16,471 nt of DNA from JAEYFP01 sp964566545 (GCA_964566545.1 CAZMIX010000053.1:1-16471); one strand, 5' to 3'; positions 1-6,336 are shown, numbered from the stretch's first letter. Numbers and translations: made by a program. The notes: generated from the letters alone by a model not told the origin.

Positions 1-165
1 TACTGTCACACCGCTGTCCGCCTTTACCACTGCAATGGTTGTAACCGTACTTTTTTGTCCCTCTTTAATCGCTTTATATTCTGTTACATAAACGCCGAAC
101 AAGTAAGCTACGCAAGCAAGAAAAATGATGATTGCACTCTGTAAAAACTATTTAATTGCTTTCAT
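1..165 (-). pseudogene. 5' end of a membrane protein gene with a premature stop (YhgE/Pip- or EsaA-like start)
   Basis: An ATG at 165-163 follows a good ribosome site (AAAGGGGAAATAAG). The frame reads MKAIK, then TAG at 150-148, then stays open to the window edge for another 49 codons. After the stop it encodes one membrane segment (FLQSAIIIFLACVAYLFGVY), a charged stretch, and then TTIAVVKADSGVTV. A single N-terminal membrane helix followed by an IAVVNxDxG-like strand is how I remember the start of YhgE/Pip-family ABC-2-like proteins and of the type VII secretion protein EsaA/YueB. That assignment is tentative, since only 55 codons are visible. No ATG, GTG or TTG lies between the TAG and the membrane helix, so an intact helix cannot be rescued by a later start. 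The upstream promoter is a near copy of the agrD promoter, so the gene looks like a quorum-sensing target that has been inactivated, or one carrying a sequencing error. Confidence 0.6.
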
Positions 166-204
166 TCTTATTTCCCCTTTTCCATAAATTTCATAATATT
201 CTTA

Positions 205-233
205 ATTTTATACAATATCATTTATGATTTCAA
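205..233 (-). promoter_or_regulatory. Predicted promoter of the broken membrane-protein gene
   Basis: The minus strand has a -35 box TTGAAA (228-233), a 17-bp spacer and a -10 box TAAAAT (205-210). This puts the transcript start near 198, about 33 nt before the ATG at 165. The -35 box lies 8 bp from the operator, exactly as in the agrD promoter. Confidence 0.65.
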
Positions 234-264
234 TGGGGTTAGCGAAATTTACACGATTTGAAGC
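227..264. repeat. 38-bp direct repeat, copy 1
   Basis: These 38 bases are identical to 754-791. The repeat spans the -35 box and the promoter-proximal operator half-site, so the duplicated unit is a regulatory cassette. Beyond it the second half-site (263-275) has drifted. Confidence 0.95.
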
Positions 265-275
265 AAAGTTTATAT
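242..275 (-). promoter_or_regulatory. Tandem operator for a LytTR regulator, copy 1 (one half-site degenerate)
   Basis: The minus strand has GTGTAAATTTCGC at 242-254 and a diverged version, ATATAAACTTTGC, at 263-275. The period is 21 bp, two helical turns. Tandem direct repeats at about this spacing just upstream of -35 are typical of LytTR-domain regulators. The regulator encoded at 2189-2938 is the natural candidate, but binding is inferred. Confidence 0.6.
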
Positions 276-428
276 TTTCTGAATATATTTGGAATATTTT
301 TGACATGTTTTATCGATTTATGCTGCTTATTTTTTAGTAATCTAACGTTTATAATTATAATTTTTTATACAAAAAACACAAAATATAGTTTTCTGTGTTT
401 ATACAATCTGTTATAATAAATGATATAT

Positions 429-530
429 AAAAAACCTATGACGGTGCTATTTGTGTCGGTGGAAACGTTACACTGGATCCCAAGGTGGTCAAAGTGTTAG
501 TTTATCACAAATAGCTCCGCATAGGCTCTT
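429..530 (-). terminator. Long structured intrinsic terminator of agrD
   Basis: Read on the minus strand from just past the agrD stop, CCTATGCGGAGCTATTTGTG (506-525) pairs with CACAAATAGCACCGTCATAGG (435-455) and is followed by six T (429-434). The outer helix has runs of 6, 3 and 10 pairs, broken only by a bulged base and an A/A mismatch. Inside it AAAC/GTTT and ACACT/AGTGT continue the pairing, giving about 29 pairs in all around an 18-nt loop. It is much longer than a usual terminator and may also protect the transcript's 3' end or act as a small RNA. Confidence 0.75.
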
Positions 531-555
531 AAGGTGATTAATGGGTTTCCGCTCT

Positions 556-690
556 CTACTTTTTAAACTTGGCAAGCTCTGATGGTACTTTGGGCTGATG
601 TGCTACCCACAAGCATGCAGTATTTATACTTTGTACAGCTAATACCATAGCAAAAGCATTGAGCATTGCAAAAAGCTTGTACCTTTTCAT
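556..690 (-). CDS. agrD: AgrD-type cyclic lactone autoinducer peptide precursor
   Basis: This 44-codon gene starts at ATG 690-688, nine nt after GGGGG of a strong ribosome site, and ends with TAG at 556-558. The product has a basic amphipathic leader (MKRYKLFAMLNAFAMVLAVQ) followed by SINTACLWVAHQPKVPSEL and a short AKFKK tail. This is the plan of the AgrD family: leader, a short segment with one central Cys that forms the (thio)lactone, then a conserved recognition tail containing VPxEL. The part after the ring lines up without gaps with S. aureus AgrD (CDFIM then DEYEVPKEL; here CLWVA then HQPKVPSEL). The predicted signal is therefore a five-residue ring, Cys26-Leu-Trp-Val-Ala, with an N-terminal tail of unknown length. 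The gene lies just downstream of an AgrC-like kinase and LytTR regulator, the expected receptor pair. The maturation protease AgrB is not visible. Family assignment is confident; the exact ring and tail are inferred. Confidence 0.92.
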   Translation of the reverse strand: MKRYKLFAMLNAFAMVLAVQSINTACLWVAHQPKVPSELAKFKK

Positions 691-731
691 CAGGAAGTTC
701 CCCCTTTCCCAATTTTTTCTTTCCTCTTATG

Positions 732-760
732 ATTCTATATAATTTTTTCCTGCATTTCAA
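732..760 (-). promoter_or_regulatory. Predicted agrD promoter
   Basis: The minus strand has a -35 box TTGAAA (755-760), a 17-bp spacer and a -10 box TAGAAT (732-737). The transcript would start near 725, about 35 nt before the agrD ATG. The operator half-site ends 8 bp upstream of the -35 box, so a bound regulator could touch RNA polymerase. Confidence 0.75.
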
Positions 761-791
761 TGGGGTTAGCGAAATTTACACGATTTGAAGC
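754..791. repeat. 38-bp direct repeat, copy 2
   Basis: These bases are identical to 227-264, 527 bp away. This copy sits in the agrD promoter. Sequence outside the repeat differs, including the spacer between -35 and -10, which suggests that the shared part is held by function or was copied recently. Confidence 0.95.
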
Positions 792-802
792 GAAATTTAC
801 AC
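769..802 (-). promoter_or_regulatory. Tandem operator for a LytTR regulator, copy 2 (two perfect half-sites)
   Basis: The 13-mer GTGTAAATTTCGC occurs twice on the minus strand, at 790-802 and 769-781. The two copies are identical, separated by 8 bp, with a period of 21 bp. The site begins about 50 bp past the kinase stop codon and directly abuts the agrD promoter. It fits the tandem direct-repeat sites of AgrA/ComE-type LytTR regulators, and autoinduction by the neighbouring regulator is the simplest reading. Confidence 0.75.
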
Positions 803-851
803 AAAAATGACATAATTTGGAACTAAATTGAGAAAATCCGCGCCTTTTAGA

Positions 852-2177
852 TTATTTCTCCTCCTCTGTCGGTATTTCCAAAGTGGCCGTAAATATATCT
901 TCAGCAGTTTCTAACAGTAAAAATCCACCATAAGACTCCGCGTGCTCCTTTACATTTTTGATTCCAATTCCATGTTTTGCTTTATCCAGTTTATTTGTCT
1001 GGTATTCTCCATTTTTCATCACAGGCCCTTCTTGAAATCCATTTCTGACACAAATCACTATAAACTTTTTATTGCTTGTCAAATGCGCTTCAACACTGAC
1101 AAAGCGTGTTTCCTCACATTTTATGGCTGCCTCCAATGCGTTATTGATCAGATTTCCTATCATAGAAATTAAAGAAAAATCATCAATATATGAAAAATCA
1201 ATGACAGGGTTTATTATTACATCATATTGCACATGATTCTGACTTGCTCGCTCCTCCGCTTCACAAAGTATTGCGTTCACGATAGGGTGCTGGCAATACC
1301 TCTTCTTTCTGATTTTCTCAATTTCTATATTCATATCGGTAATTAGGCTCATAATTTTTTGATTTTCACCGAGCCGTGCCAGTTCTCCAATTGTTCTGAA
1401 GCAATGCTGCACGTCATGCAGATAATTTCTATGTTCTTCATTAATTTCATTAATTCTTTCATAATGTATACCCTCTAATTCCTGTTTTAAATTTTCTAAC
1501 TCAAGATTTTTAGTTCTTTCCATTGTCTCTGATAATTTCTCTAATAAATAAAACATAATTATATTAATTGGAACTAACAAAATACAGCCCACAACTAATA
1601 AACCTTTTTGAAAAGAAACTACGCCCAAATCTATTTTAGAATACAATATACCACTATAAATTAAAAAAGAATTCAAGGGTAATAGATATACCAAACTGTA
1701 TAATTTACTGTTTGTTAAAAACATCTTAGAATTTTTAAAGTTCTTTACAAGTTTCAAAATAATAAAATTTATGAATTTTTCAGAAAGCCCTATCTTAATT
1801 CTGCTCTCGGGAATTTTATATAGGCAAATAAGATCATCATTGGAAACAATACTGAAAGCAACTTCAAATCCAATCTCAATTCCGGCCATAATTAATACAA
1901 AAACGACATTCATATAAAGAATTCGTTTAAATGATTCTCTATAAAGAAAACAAGATGCCAGAACATATAAAAACGGAACAACGCAAATATTCAAAAGAGA
2001 ATTACCAAAGCTATTTACAAACATCATTCCTGCAAATAAGCCCAGCAATATCAAAGAACGCACACGTCTATCATCATTCCGGTATTTAAAATCTCCCCGA
2101 AAGAAATCATAGAATATATATACTTCAAATATGCATATTGGTATATTCCATAATATATTACCTGTCTCCATAATCAT
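852..2177 (-). CDS. AgrC-like GHKL sensor histidine kinase (peptide receptor)
   Basis: This membrane sensor kinase has 441 residues. Residues 1-212 are hydrophobic with about six or seven membrane segments, as in AgrC-type peptide receptors. A charged coiled-coil-like stretch (213-250) leads to the dimerisation/phosphoacceptor motif HRNYLHDVQH, with His254 as the likely phosphorylated residue. The GHKL ATPase domain follows: an N box (GNLINNALEAA, 341-351) and a G box (HGIGIKNVKEHAESYGG, 402-418). It should bind a secreted cyclic peptide outside the cell and phosphorylate the regulator encoded upstream. Its ATG lies 11 nt after that regulator's stop, behind GAAGGATAGGG, so the two are co-transcribed. 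An in-frame ATG two codons later is possible. The agrD gene downstream suggests the ligand. No terminator is evident between the kinase gene and agrD. Confidence 0.9.
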   Translation of the reverse strand: MIMETGNILWNIPICIFEVYIFYDFFRGDFKYRNDDRRVRSLILLGLFAGMMFVNSFGNSLLNICVVPFLYVLASCFLYRESFKRILYMNVVFVLIMAGIEIGFEVAFSIVSNDDLICLYKIPESRIKIGLSEKFINFIILKLVKNFKNSKMFLTNSKLYSLVYLLPLNSFLIYSGILYSKIDLGVVSFQKGLLVVGCILLVPINIIMFYLLEKLSETMERTKNLELENLKQELEGIHYERINEINEEHRNYLHDVQHCFRTIGELARLGENQKIMSLITDMNIEIEKIRKKRYCQHPIVNAILCEAEERASQNHVQYDVIINPVIDFSYIDDFSLISMIGNLINNALEAAIKCEETRFVSVEAHLTSNKKFIVICVRNGFQEGPVMKNGEYQTNKLDKAKHGIGIKNVKEHAESYGGFLLLETAEDIFTATLEIPTEEEK

Positions 2178-2188
2178 CCCTATCCTTC

Positions 2189-2938
2189 TTAACGACTTGA
2201 ACTGAAGTATTTCGTATGATATTCCGCAAGATCCTTTCTGAACTCTTCTCTATATGTTCTTGACAAAGAGATAAAGGTACCATCCTCAAAGGTTATGTTA
2301 TTTCCTTTATATTGGGAAATATATTCAAGGTTACCCAAGAAGCTGTTTTGTATAAAGGAAAATTTATCCTTAGGCAGACTTTCATATATTTCCGCAATTT
2401 TTTTATTGCACTTACAGCTCTCAGTCTCGTTTCTTTCAAAATAATTTTTACTGAATATGATTTCTGAGCCATTTTTATATTTAGAAATATACATGATGTC
2501 TCTTACATTTATCCTCGTTTCCTTTCCGAAGTAGGTACAATTAAAGTATTCGTTCTTTTTCAAATCGACCATTTCCAACAGCAACGCGCCGATATCATCC
2601 TCCTTCTCCGCGTCGCTCGCTGTTTTCATAATATATCTGCTCGGTTTTACTTTAAAATCCTTTGCCTTGGGTGTCTCCTTTCCTGTAAAGAAGCCCAGCA
2701 CAAAATCATAGCCTTTCTCCCTCCTCAAAAGCTCCGCCGTTTCACAGCCATCCAGTTTATCCATCTGCATGTCCAGCATAACTAAATCAAATGTCTTTTT
2801 CCTCTCCCGTAAAAGAGCTTCGCCAGATCCATAAGTATAAATTGTAGTACCGGCCGGAAACTTGGGATGGTTTTCTATTTGTTTCTTTAATTCCTCCATG
2901 AAAATTACTTCATCATCACAAATCGCAATTGTATACAT
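2189..2938 (-). CDS. LytTR-family response regulator (AgrA-like)
   Basis: This cytoplasmic regulator has an N-terminal receiver domain (about 1-125) and a C-terminal LytTR DNA-binding domain (about 130-245). Taking ATG at 2938 as start, the receiver has the acidic pair Asp8-Asp9 in AICDDE, phosphoacceptor Asp56 in VMLDMQ, Thr85 and Lys105. The LytTR part shows typical elements: RDIMYIS, FIQNSFLGNLEYI and ISLSRTYREEF. A GTG three codons upstream (2947) is also open, but it lies inside the AGAGGTGG ribosome site, so the ATG is preferred. The protein is first in a two-gene operon with the kinase. LytTR domains bind paired direct repeats about two helical turns apart, and such pairs lie at 769-802 and 242-275. 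No copy of that repeat is visible in front of this gene itself, so its own transcription is probably not under the same loop. Confidence 0.9.
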   Translation of the reverse strand: MYTIAICDDEVIFMEELKKQIENHPKFPAGTTIYTYGSGEALLRERKKTFDLVMLDMQMDKLDGCETAELLRREKGYDFVLGFFTGKETPKAKDFKVKPSRYIMKTASDAEKEDDIGALLLEMVDLKKNEYFNCTYFGKETRINVRDIMYISKYKNGSEIIFSKNYFERNETESCKCNKKIAEIYESLPKDKFSFIQNSFLGNLEYISQYKGNNITFEDGTFISLSRTYREEFRKDLAEYHTKYFSSSR

Positions 2939-3055
2939 GTCGCCCACCTCTTTGGTATTTTTTATAAATTTTATTGACCACTCAAAAAAGCCTTTAACAT
3001 TATATTAATTACTTTATGATATTAAATCAAATCGAACTCTATTTTCATGTATTTT

Positions 3056-3064
3056 ATTATACCA
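3056..3064 (-). promoter_or_regulatory. Extended -10 promoter for the regulator-kinase operon
   Basis: The minus strand reads TGGTATAAT, a perfect -10 hexamer with the upstream TGn extension. No good -35 lies 17 bp upstream, which is usual for extended -10 promoters. It is about 115 bp before the regulator ATG. Confidence 0.5.
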
Positions 3065-3172
3065 TACCTTCGATTTTTGTGCCCCTGCAACGTAAAATCT
3101 GTTTTTTGCTCATTATTTGTCAACTAATGTCGTATTTTAATAACATATTCTATCAGGAAAAAGAACTTCTGT

Positions 3173-3232
3173 AAAATAAAAAGGATTAGAAAGCATTTTC
3201 TTTACAAAATCATTTCGCTTCCTAACCCTTTT
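3173..3232 (-). terminator. Intrinsic terminator after the GH31 gene
   Basis: The arms at 3217-3232 and 3179-3194 form 16 continuous pairs, two of them G-U, in minus-strand RNA, around a 22-nt loop. They are followed by a T-rich tract (TTTTTATTTT). In plus-strand RNA the two wobbles would be A-C mismatches, so the element is built for the minus strand. It lies about 75 bp beyond the GH31 stop. Confidence 0.85.
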
Positions 3233-3304
3233 ATGAATTGATACTTTTATTCTCTTCACGCAGTTTTGCGCTCTTCTTTTCCTGAACGGGAACGCCGTCA
3301 TTCC

Positions 3305-5305
3305 TTATCCAATTCCGACTGTATACACTTTATAACTCTCGGGCTTTTCATATTCCCGGCTGCGGCCGTCGTCATGATAGAACGTGTACCGACACGACTC
3401 CTCCGCAAAGCTGAGAAGAGTGAGATTCTCTTCGTCAAGCTCATCGACGCACTGTGCCGGCTTTGCGAGCGGCAGAATGTGATTGAGCCGGATCAATACG
3501 GCTGTTTCTTCAAGAGCCAGCGCAATATAATGATGTCCCGCCTCTAACACCTGCTCCGTGTAATTATCCGCCGAGCGGAATTTGATCAGCTTCATCCGCT
3601 CCGGCAAATAGATATATCTGCCTCCGGCATTCTGTGTGTAAACCGGCGCGATCATGATGCTCTCGCCGACAAAAAGCTGGTCCTCCACCTGTAAGGCAAT
3701 CGGATCGTCCGGGTACAGGAACGAAAGCGGCTGAAACATCATCTCACCGTTTAGCGCAGCCTTCATATATTCGCTGTATAAATACGGGATCAGCGCATAG
3801 CGCAGGCCGATGATATCCCGAAATATCTCCGGGTGGTCAAACGCATACGACTCCTGATATCTCGTCTCCTTCGCGGAATGGTTGCGCATAAGCGGCGTGA
3901 AAATGCCGAGCTGCGTCCAGCGAATCACCAAATCCTCCGTCGTGTCGCTCGAAAAGCCGCCGATATCCGCGCCCGTGTAGAGGAATCCACACATATTCAG
4001 AGACGGCAGCATTTTTAGATTCAATAAAATATGGGACCACCATGACATATTGTCGCCCATCCAGATGCCGCCATAGCGGTGCATCCCAATATAAGAGGAA
4101 CGGGAAAACAGCAAAACTCTTTTATTCGGCTCCAATTCCTCAAATGCCTCACCCGCTGCCCGTGTCATATGAAAACCATAAATGTTGTGCACCTTTTTGT
4201 GCGGCACCCTTTCGCCGTCGATCTCATGGAAGAACCGGTCGTAGTCGCCGATATTGTTGTTGATATCGCCGACTAACGACTGAAATTCCTGAAAGGTCCG
4301 GATATCGAGATTCTTTCCCTTATAGCCTTCGATCTCGTCAAATACCTCCTGCAAATGCTCCTCCGAATAAAAGATCGCAGGCTCATTCATATCGTTCCAA
4401 AAGCCCTCGATTCCCTGATCGAGTAAAAACTGATAGCTGCGGCCAAACCACTTGCGCGTCTCGGGCTTCAGCATATCCGGAAAATGCACCCGGCCCGGCC
4501 ATACGCCTGCCACGAAGTCGTTCCCCTTCGCATCCTTGCAGAAGTAATCGTTGGCAACGCCCTCCTCATAGGTCTGATAGCCCTCCTCGATTTTTACGCC
4601 CGCATCGATGATCGGCACAAGGCGGATTCCCATACCGCGCAACTTTTCCACAAAACCCGCAAAATCGGGAAATGCATCCTCATCGATCGTAAAATCCTTA
4701 TAGCGTTCCATATAGTCGATATCCAGATAAATCATATCGAGCGGAATTTCATGCTTCCTGTACTGCTCTGCGACCAAAAGCACCTCATCGGCCGTCTCAT
4801 AGCTCCAGCGGCTCTGGCCAAAGCCAAACGCCCACTTCGGCGGTATATAGCTTCTGCCGATCAGCTTCCGGAACTGTTTAACGATGTCCGGCACGGATTC
4901 TCCCGTAATATAATAGAAATCCAGATTTTTATCCGGCACGGTAATTTCCAACTGATCCAAATGTGTATAACCGATATCGAATGTCATGATTCCCGCATAA
5001 TCAACGAACAGCCCGAACGGTTCTTTCGCGGCAACGATGAGAAAATTGTGGACGCCGTACAGCGACTGCTTATTCTCCGAGTGCAGCGAATCATCCATAC
5101 AGCAGCTTTCGTATTTCCAGCCCCGTTTGTTGATTCCGCGAATCTGCTCGCCGAGTCCATAAACAACCGCATCCTTTTCCAGCTCACAGCGGTACAGCAC
5201 ATCGCCCTTTTCCTGCAAAAACTCCGGCAAAGCTGTTTCAATCGGAAGCTCCTTTAAAATTGCCTCTGTCGGTATTGGTTTTCCCAATCTGTATTTTGTT
5301 ATCAT
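3305..5305 (-). CDS. GH31 alpha-glucosidase
   Basis: This 666-residue glycoside hydrolase of family 31 removes alpha-linked glucose from the non-reducing end of oligosaccharides by a retaining mechanism. The nucleophile is Asp305 in GFWNDMNEP and the acid/base is Asp418 in GGIWMGDN. Other family marks are PPKWAFGFGQSRWSY (155-169), IYLDIDYMERYKDFT (192-206) and GADIGGF (445-451). The order is an N-terminal beta domain, the catalytic barrel (about 150-510) and C-terminal beta domains. There is no signal peptide, so it works in the cytoplasm on imported sugar. The IDYM...Y..FT and WNDMNE motifs favour alpha-glucosidase over alpha-xylosidase, but the linkage cannot be fixed from sequence. ATG at 5305 follows GAGGT by 7 nt. 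It diverges from an AraC-type regulator, its likely activator, and ends in a terminator. No transporter lies next to it. Confidence 0.93.
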   Translation of the reverse strand: MITKYRLGKPIPTEAILKELPIETALPEFLQEKGDVLYRCELEKDAVVYGLGEQIRGINKRGWKYESCCMDDSLHSENKQSLYGVHNFLIVAAKEPFGLFVDYAGIMTFDIGYTHLDQLEITVPDKNLDFYYITGESVPDIVKQFRKLIGRSYIPPKWAFGFGQSRWSYETADEVLLVAEQYRKHEIPLDMIYLDIDYMERYKDFTIDEDAFPDFAGFVEKLRGMGIRLVPIIDAGVKIEEGYQTYEEGVANDYFCKDAKGNDFVAGVWPGRVHFPDMLKPETRKWFGRSYQFLLDQGIEGFWNDMNEPAIFYSEEHLQEVFDEIEGYKGKNLDIRTFQEFQSLVGDINNNIGDYDRFFHEIDGERVPHKKVHNIYGFHMTRAAGEAFEELEPNKRVLLFSRSSYIGMHRYGGIWMGDNMSWWSHILLNLKMLPSLNMCGFLYTGADIGGFSSDTTEDLVIRWTQLGIFTPLMRNHSAKETRYQESYAFDHPEIFRDIIGLRYALIPYLYSEYMKAALNGEMMFQPLSFLYPDDPIALQVEDQLFVGESIMIAPVYTQNAGGRYIYLPERMKLIKFRSADNYTEQVLEAGHHYIALALEETAVLIRLNHILPLAKPAQCVDELDEENLTLLSFAEESCRYTFYHDDGRSREYEKPESYKVYTVGIG

Positions 5306-5368
5306 CCTTCTTACCTCACATCTTGTTTTTAAAGACCGGCGTCATAGCGCATTACACCGGCTTCTTGT

Positions 5369-5397
5369 TTTATAAGCCAAAGTATACATGCAATCCT
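5369..5397 (-). promoter_or_regulatory. Possible activator-dependent promoter of the GH31 gene
   Basis: A -10-like TATAAA (5369-5374) lies about 65 bp before the GH31 ATG. The -35 position (about 5392-5397) has no good hexamer and overlaps the near operator repeat. A missing -35 overlapped by a regulator site is common at promoters activated by AraC-type proteins. Confidence 0.4.
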
Positions 5398-5414
5398 GCC
5401 ATTGTACATGCAAT
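5385..5414. promoter_or_regulatory. Direct-repeat operator, probably for the AraC-family regulator
   Basis: TACATGCAAT occurs at 5385-5394 and again, identically, at 5405-5414, a 20-bp period. AraC-family proteins bind tandem half-sites about two helical turns apart, and the regulator gene starts 85 bp away. The pair lies between the two divergent genes, so it could serve both. Confidence 0.6.
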
Positions 5415-5442
5415 ACAGATATAAAATTTGTATAATAGCGAC

Positions 5443-5472
5443 TTGTCCAAGCCCGCTTTTCCATGCTATACT
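5443..5472 (+). promoter_or_regulatory. Predicted promoter of the AraC-family regulator
   Basis: A -35 box TTGTCC (5443-5448), an 18-bp spacer and a -10 box TATACT (5467-5472) would start a transcript near 5479, 20 nt before the ATG. A second TATAAT at 5431-5436 has no matching -35 and is less likely. Confidence 0.5.
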
Positions 5473-5498
5473 GTACGCAAAAGGCAGGAGGTATTTTC

Positions 5499-6329
5499 AT
5501 GTTCAGTGTCAGAGCGGAGCTGTTACCGGAAATTTCTTATTTTAATGAAATCATATTTATTGATGACTGGATCCACTTTGAGCGGACCCCGGACACGCCG
5601 ATTCTTTATGTGATTAAAAGCGGCGCCATGTATATCGAGGAAAACGATGTGCGTTACGAGCTGAAGGCCGGCGATATGCTGCTCCTCGAAGCCGGTCTTC
5701 ATCACATTGGCTTTGACAAAAGTCCCTGCGACTATTATTATGTGCATTTTTCCGGCATCGATTTAAAAAAAGCGGATACCGGCACCGTCTCGCATAAAGA
5801 CTATCTTTATCTGCCCAAGCATTTTTCCATTAACGATGGGCAGGCTTTGATACGGATTTTCACGCTGTTCAACGAGGGCATCCGCATTTACGAATACGAC
5901 ATGGAGCAGTACCGGCTTCTGACTGCCTGCAAGCTCCTGGAGATCCTTGTTGAAATTTCCAACGTTTTTGCCCGCTCCGTTCTCGGAGAATCGATTTTCG
6001 GCATCAGCACAAATGCAAATAAAAAAATGCAGCTTCTCCTGAGCTATCTGCACTCCTCTTACCACAAAAAAATCACCGGAGAATCCATCGAAGAAGCGCT
6101 TGAAACGAACTTCGACTATCTCAACCGCGTATTCAAAAAGTGCATGGGCACGACGATTTTCCAATATTTAAACACGCTGCGGATCAACCGCGCCAAGGAG
6201 CTTTTGGTCGCCACGGATATGAAGTCCTATGAAATCGCTACGCTCGTCGGCTTCAAGGACGAATATTATTTCAGCAAAATTTTCAAGAAAATCACAGGCG
6301 TCCCGCCGTCCGCCTACGCCAAGCTCTAA
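5499..6329 (+). CDS. AraC-family transcriptional regulator (cupin sensor plus two HTH)
   Basis: This 276-residue protein has an N-terminal cupin-like sugar-sensing domain (about 15-90; note AGDMLLLEAGLHH at 57-69) and a C-terminal AraC/XylS DNA-binding domain (about 175-276). The first helix-turn-helix lies near 193-216. The second and the family signature are at about 246-273 (IATLVGFKDEYYFSKIFKK, then GVPPSAY). The ATG at 5499 is chosen because AGGAGG sits 7 nt before it; an in-frame ATG at 5463 falls in the -10 region of the predicted promoter. The gene is divergent from the GH31 gene with a shared operator between them, so it is probably the local activator, responding to the enzyme's sugar substrate or product. 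Only 7 bp separate its stop from the stop of the convergent MOSC gene, with no terminator seen between them. Confidence 0.92.
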   Translation: MFSVRAELLPEISYFNEIIFIDDWIHFERTPDTPILYVIKSGAMYIEENDVRYELKAGDMLLLEAGLHHIGFDKSPCDYYYVHFSGIDLKKADTGTVSHKDYLYLPKHFSINDGQALIRIFTLFNEGIRIYEYDMEQYRLLTACKLLEILVEISNVFARSVLGESIFGISTNANKKMQLLLSYLHSSYHKKITGESIEEALETNFDYLNRVFKKCMGTTIFQYLNTLRINRAKELLVATDMKSYEIATLVGFKDEYYFSKIFKKITGVPPSAYAKL

Positions 6330-6336
6330 ACCGCTA

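Larger units (their letters stand above)
166..555. other. AT-rich gap between agrD and the broken membrane-protein gene
   Basis: This 390-bp stretch holds no credible protein gene. On the minus strand it carries the agrD terminator hairpin (429-530), then about 150 bp of very AT-rich DNA with no recognised feature, then the tandem operator (242-275) and promoter (205-233) for the gene at 1-165. Confidence 0.7.
2939..3304. other. Gap between the response regulator and the GH31 gene
   Basis: This 366-bp stretch has no credible gene. From high to low coordinates on the minus strand it contains the GH31 terminator (3173-3232), about 110 bp of AT-rich DNA without a recognised signal, the extended -10 promoter at 3056-3064, and an untranslated leader of about 110 nt before the regulator. 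Confidence 0.7.

Noticed and set aside
458..475. Possible catabolite-repression (cre-like) site TGGAAACGTTACAC
   Set aside because: Only the left half fits the consensus, and it sits inside the terminator hairpin downstream of agrD rather than near a promoter.
421..501. Short plus-strand frame starting MIYKKPMTV within the terminator hairpin
   Set aside because: It has no ribosome site and lies wholly inside the hairpin, which the structure and T tract already explain.
563..760. 65-residue cysteine-rich frame on the minus strand beginning at TTG, resembling a small secreted peptide
   Set aside because: It begins inside the -35 box of the agrD promoter, has no ribosome site, and overlaps agrD in another frame. 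The agrD frame explains the region far better.
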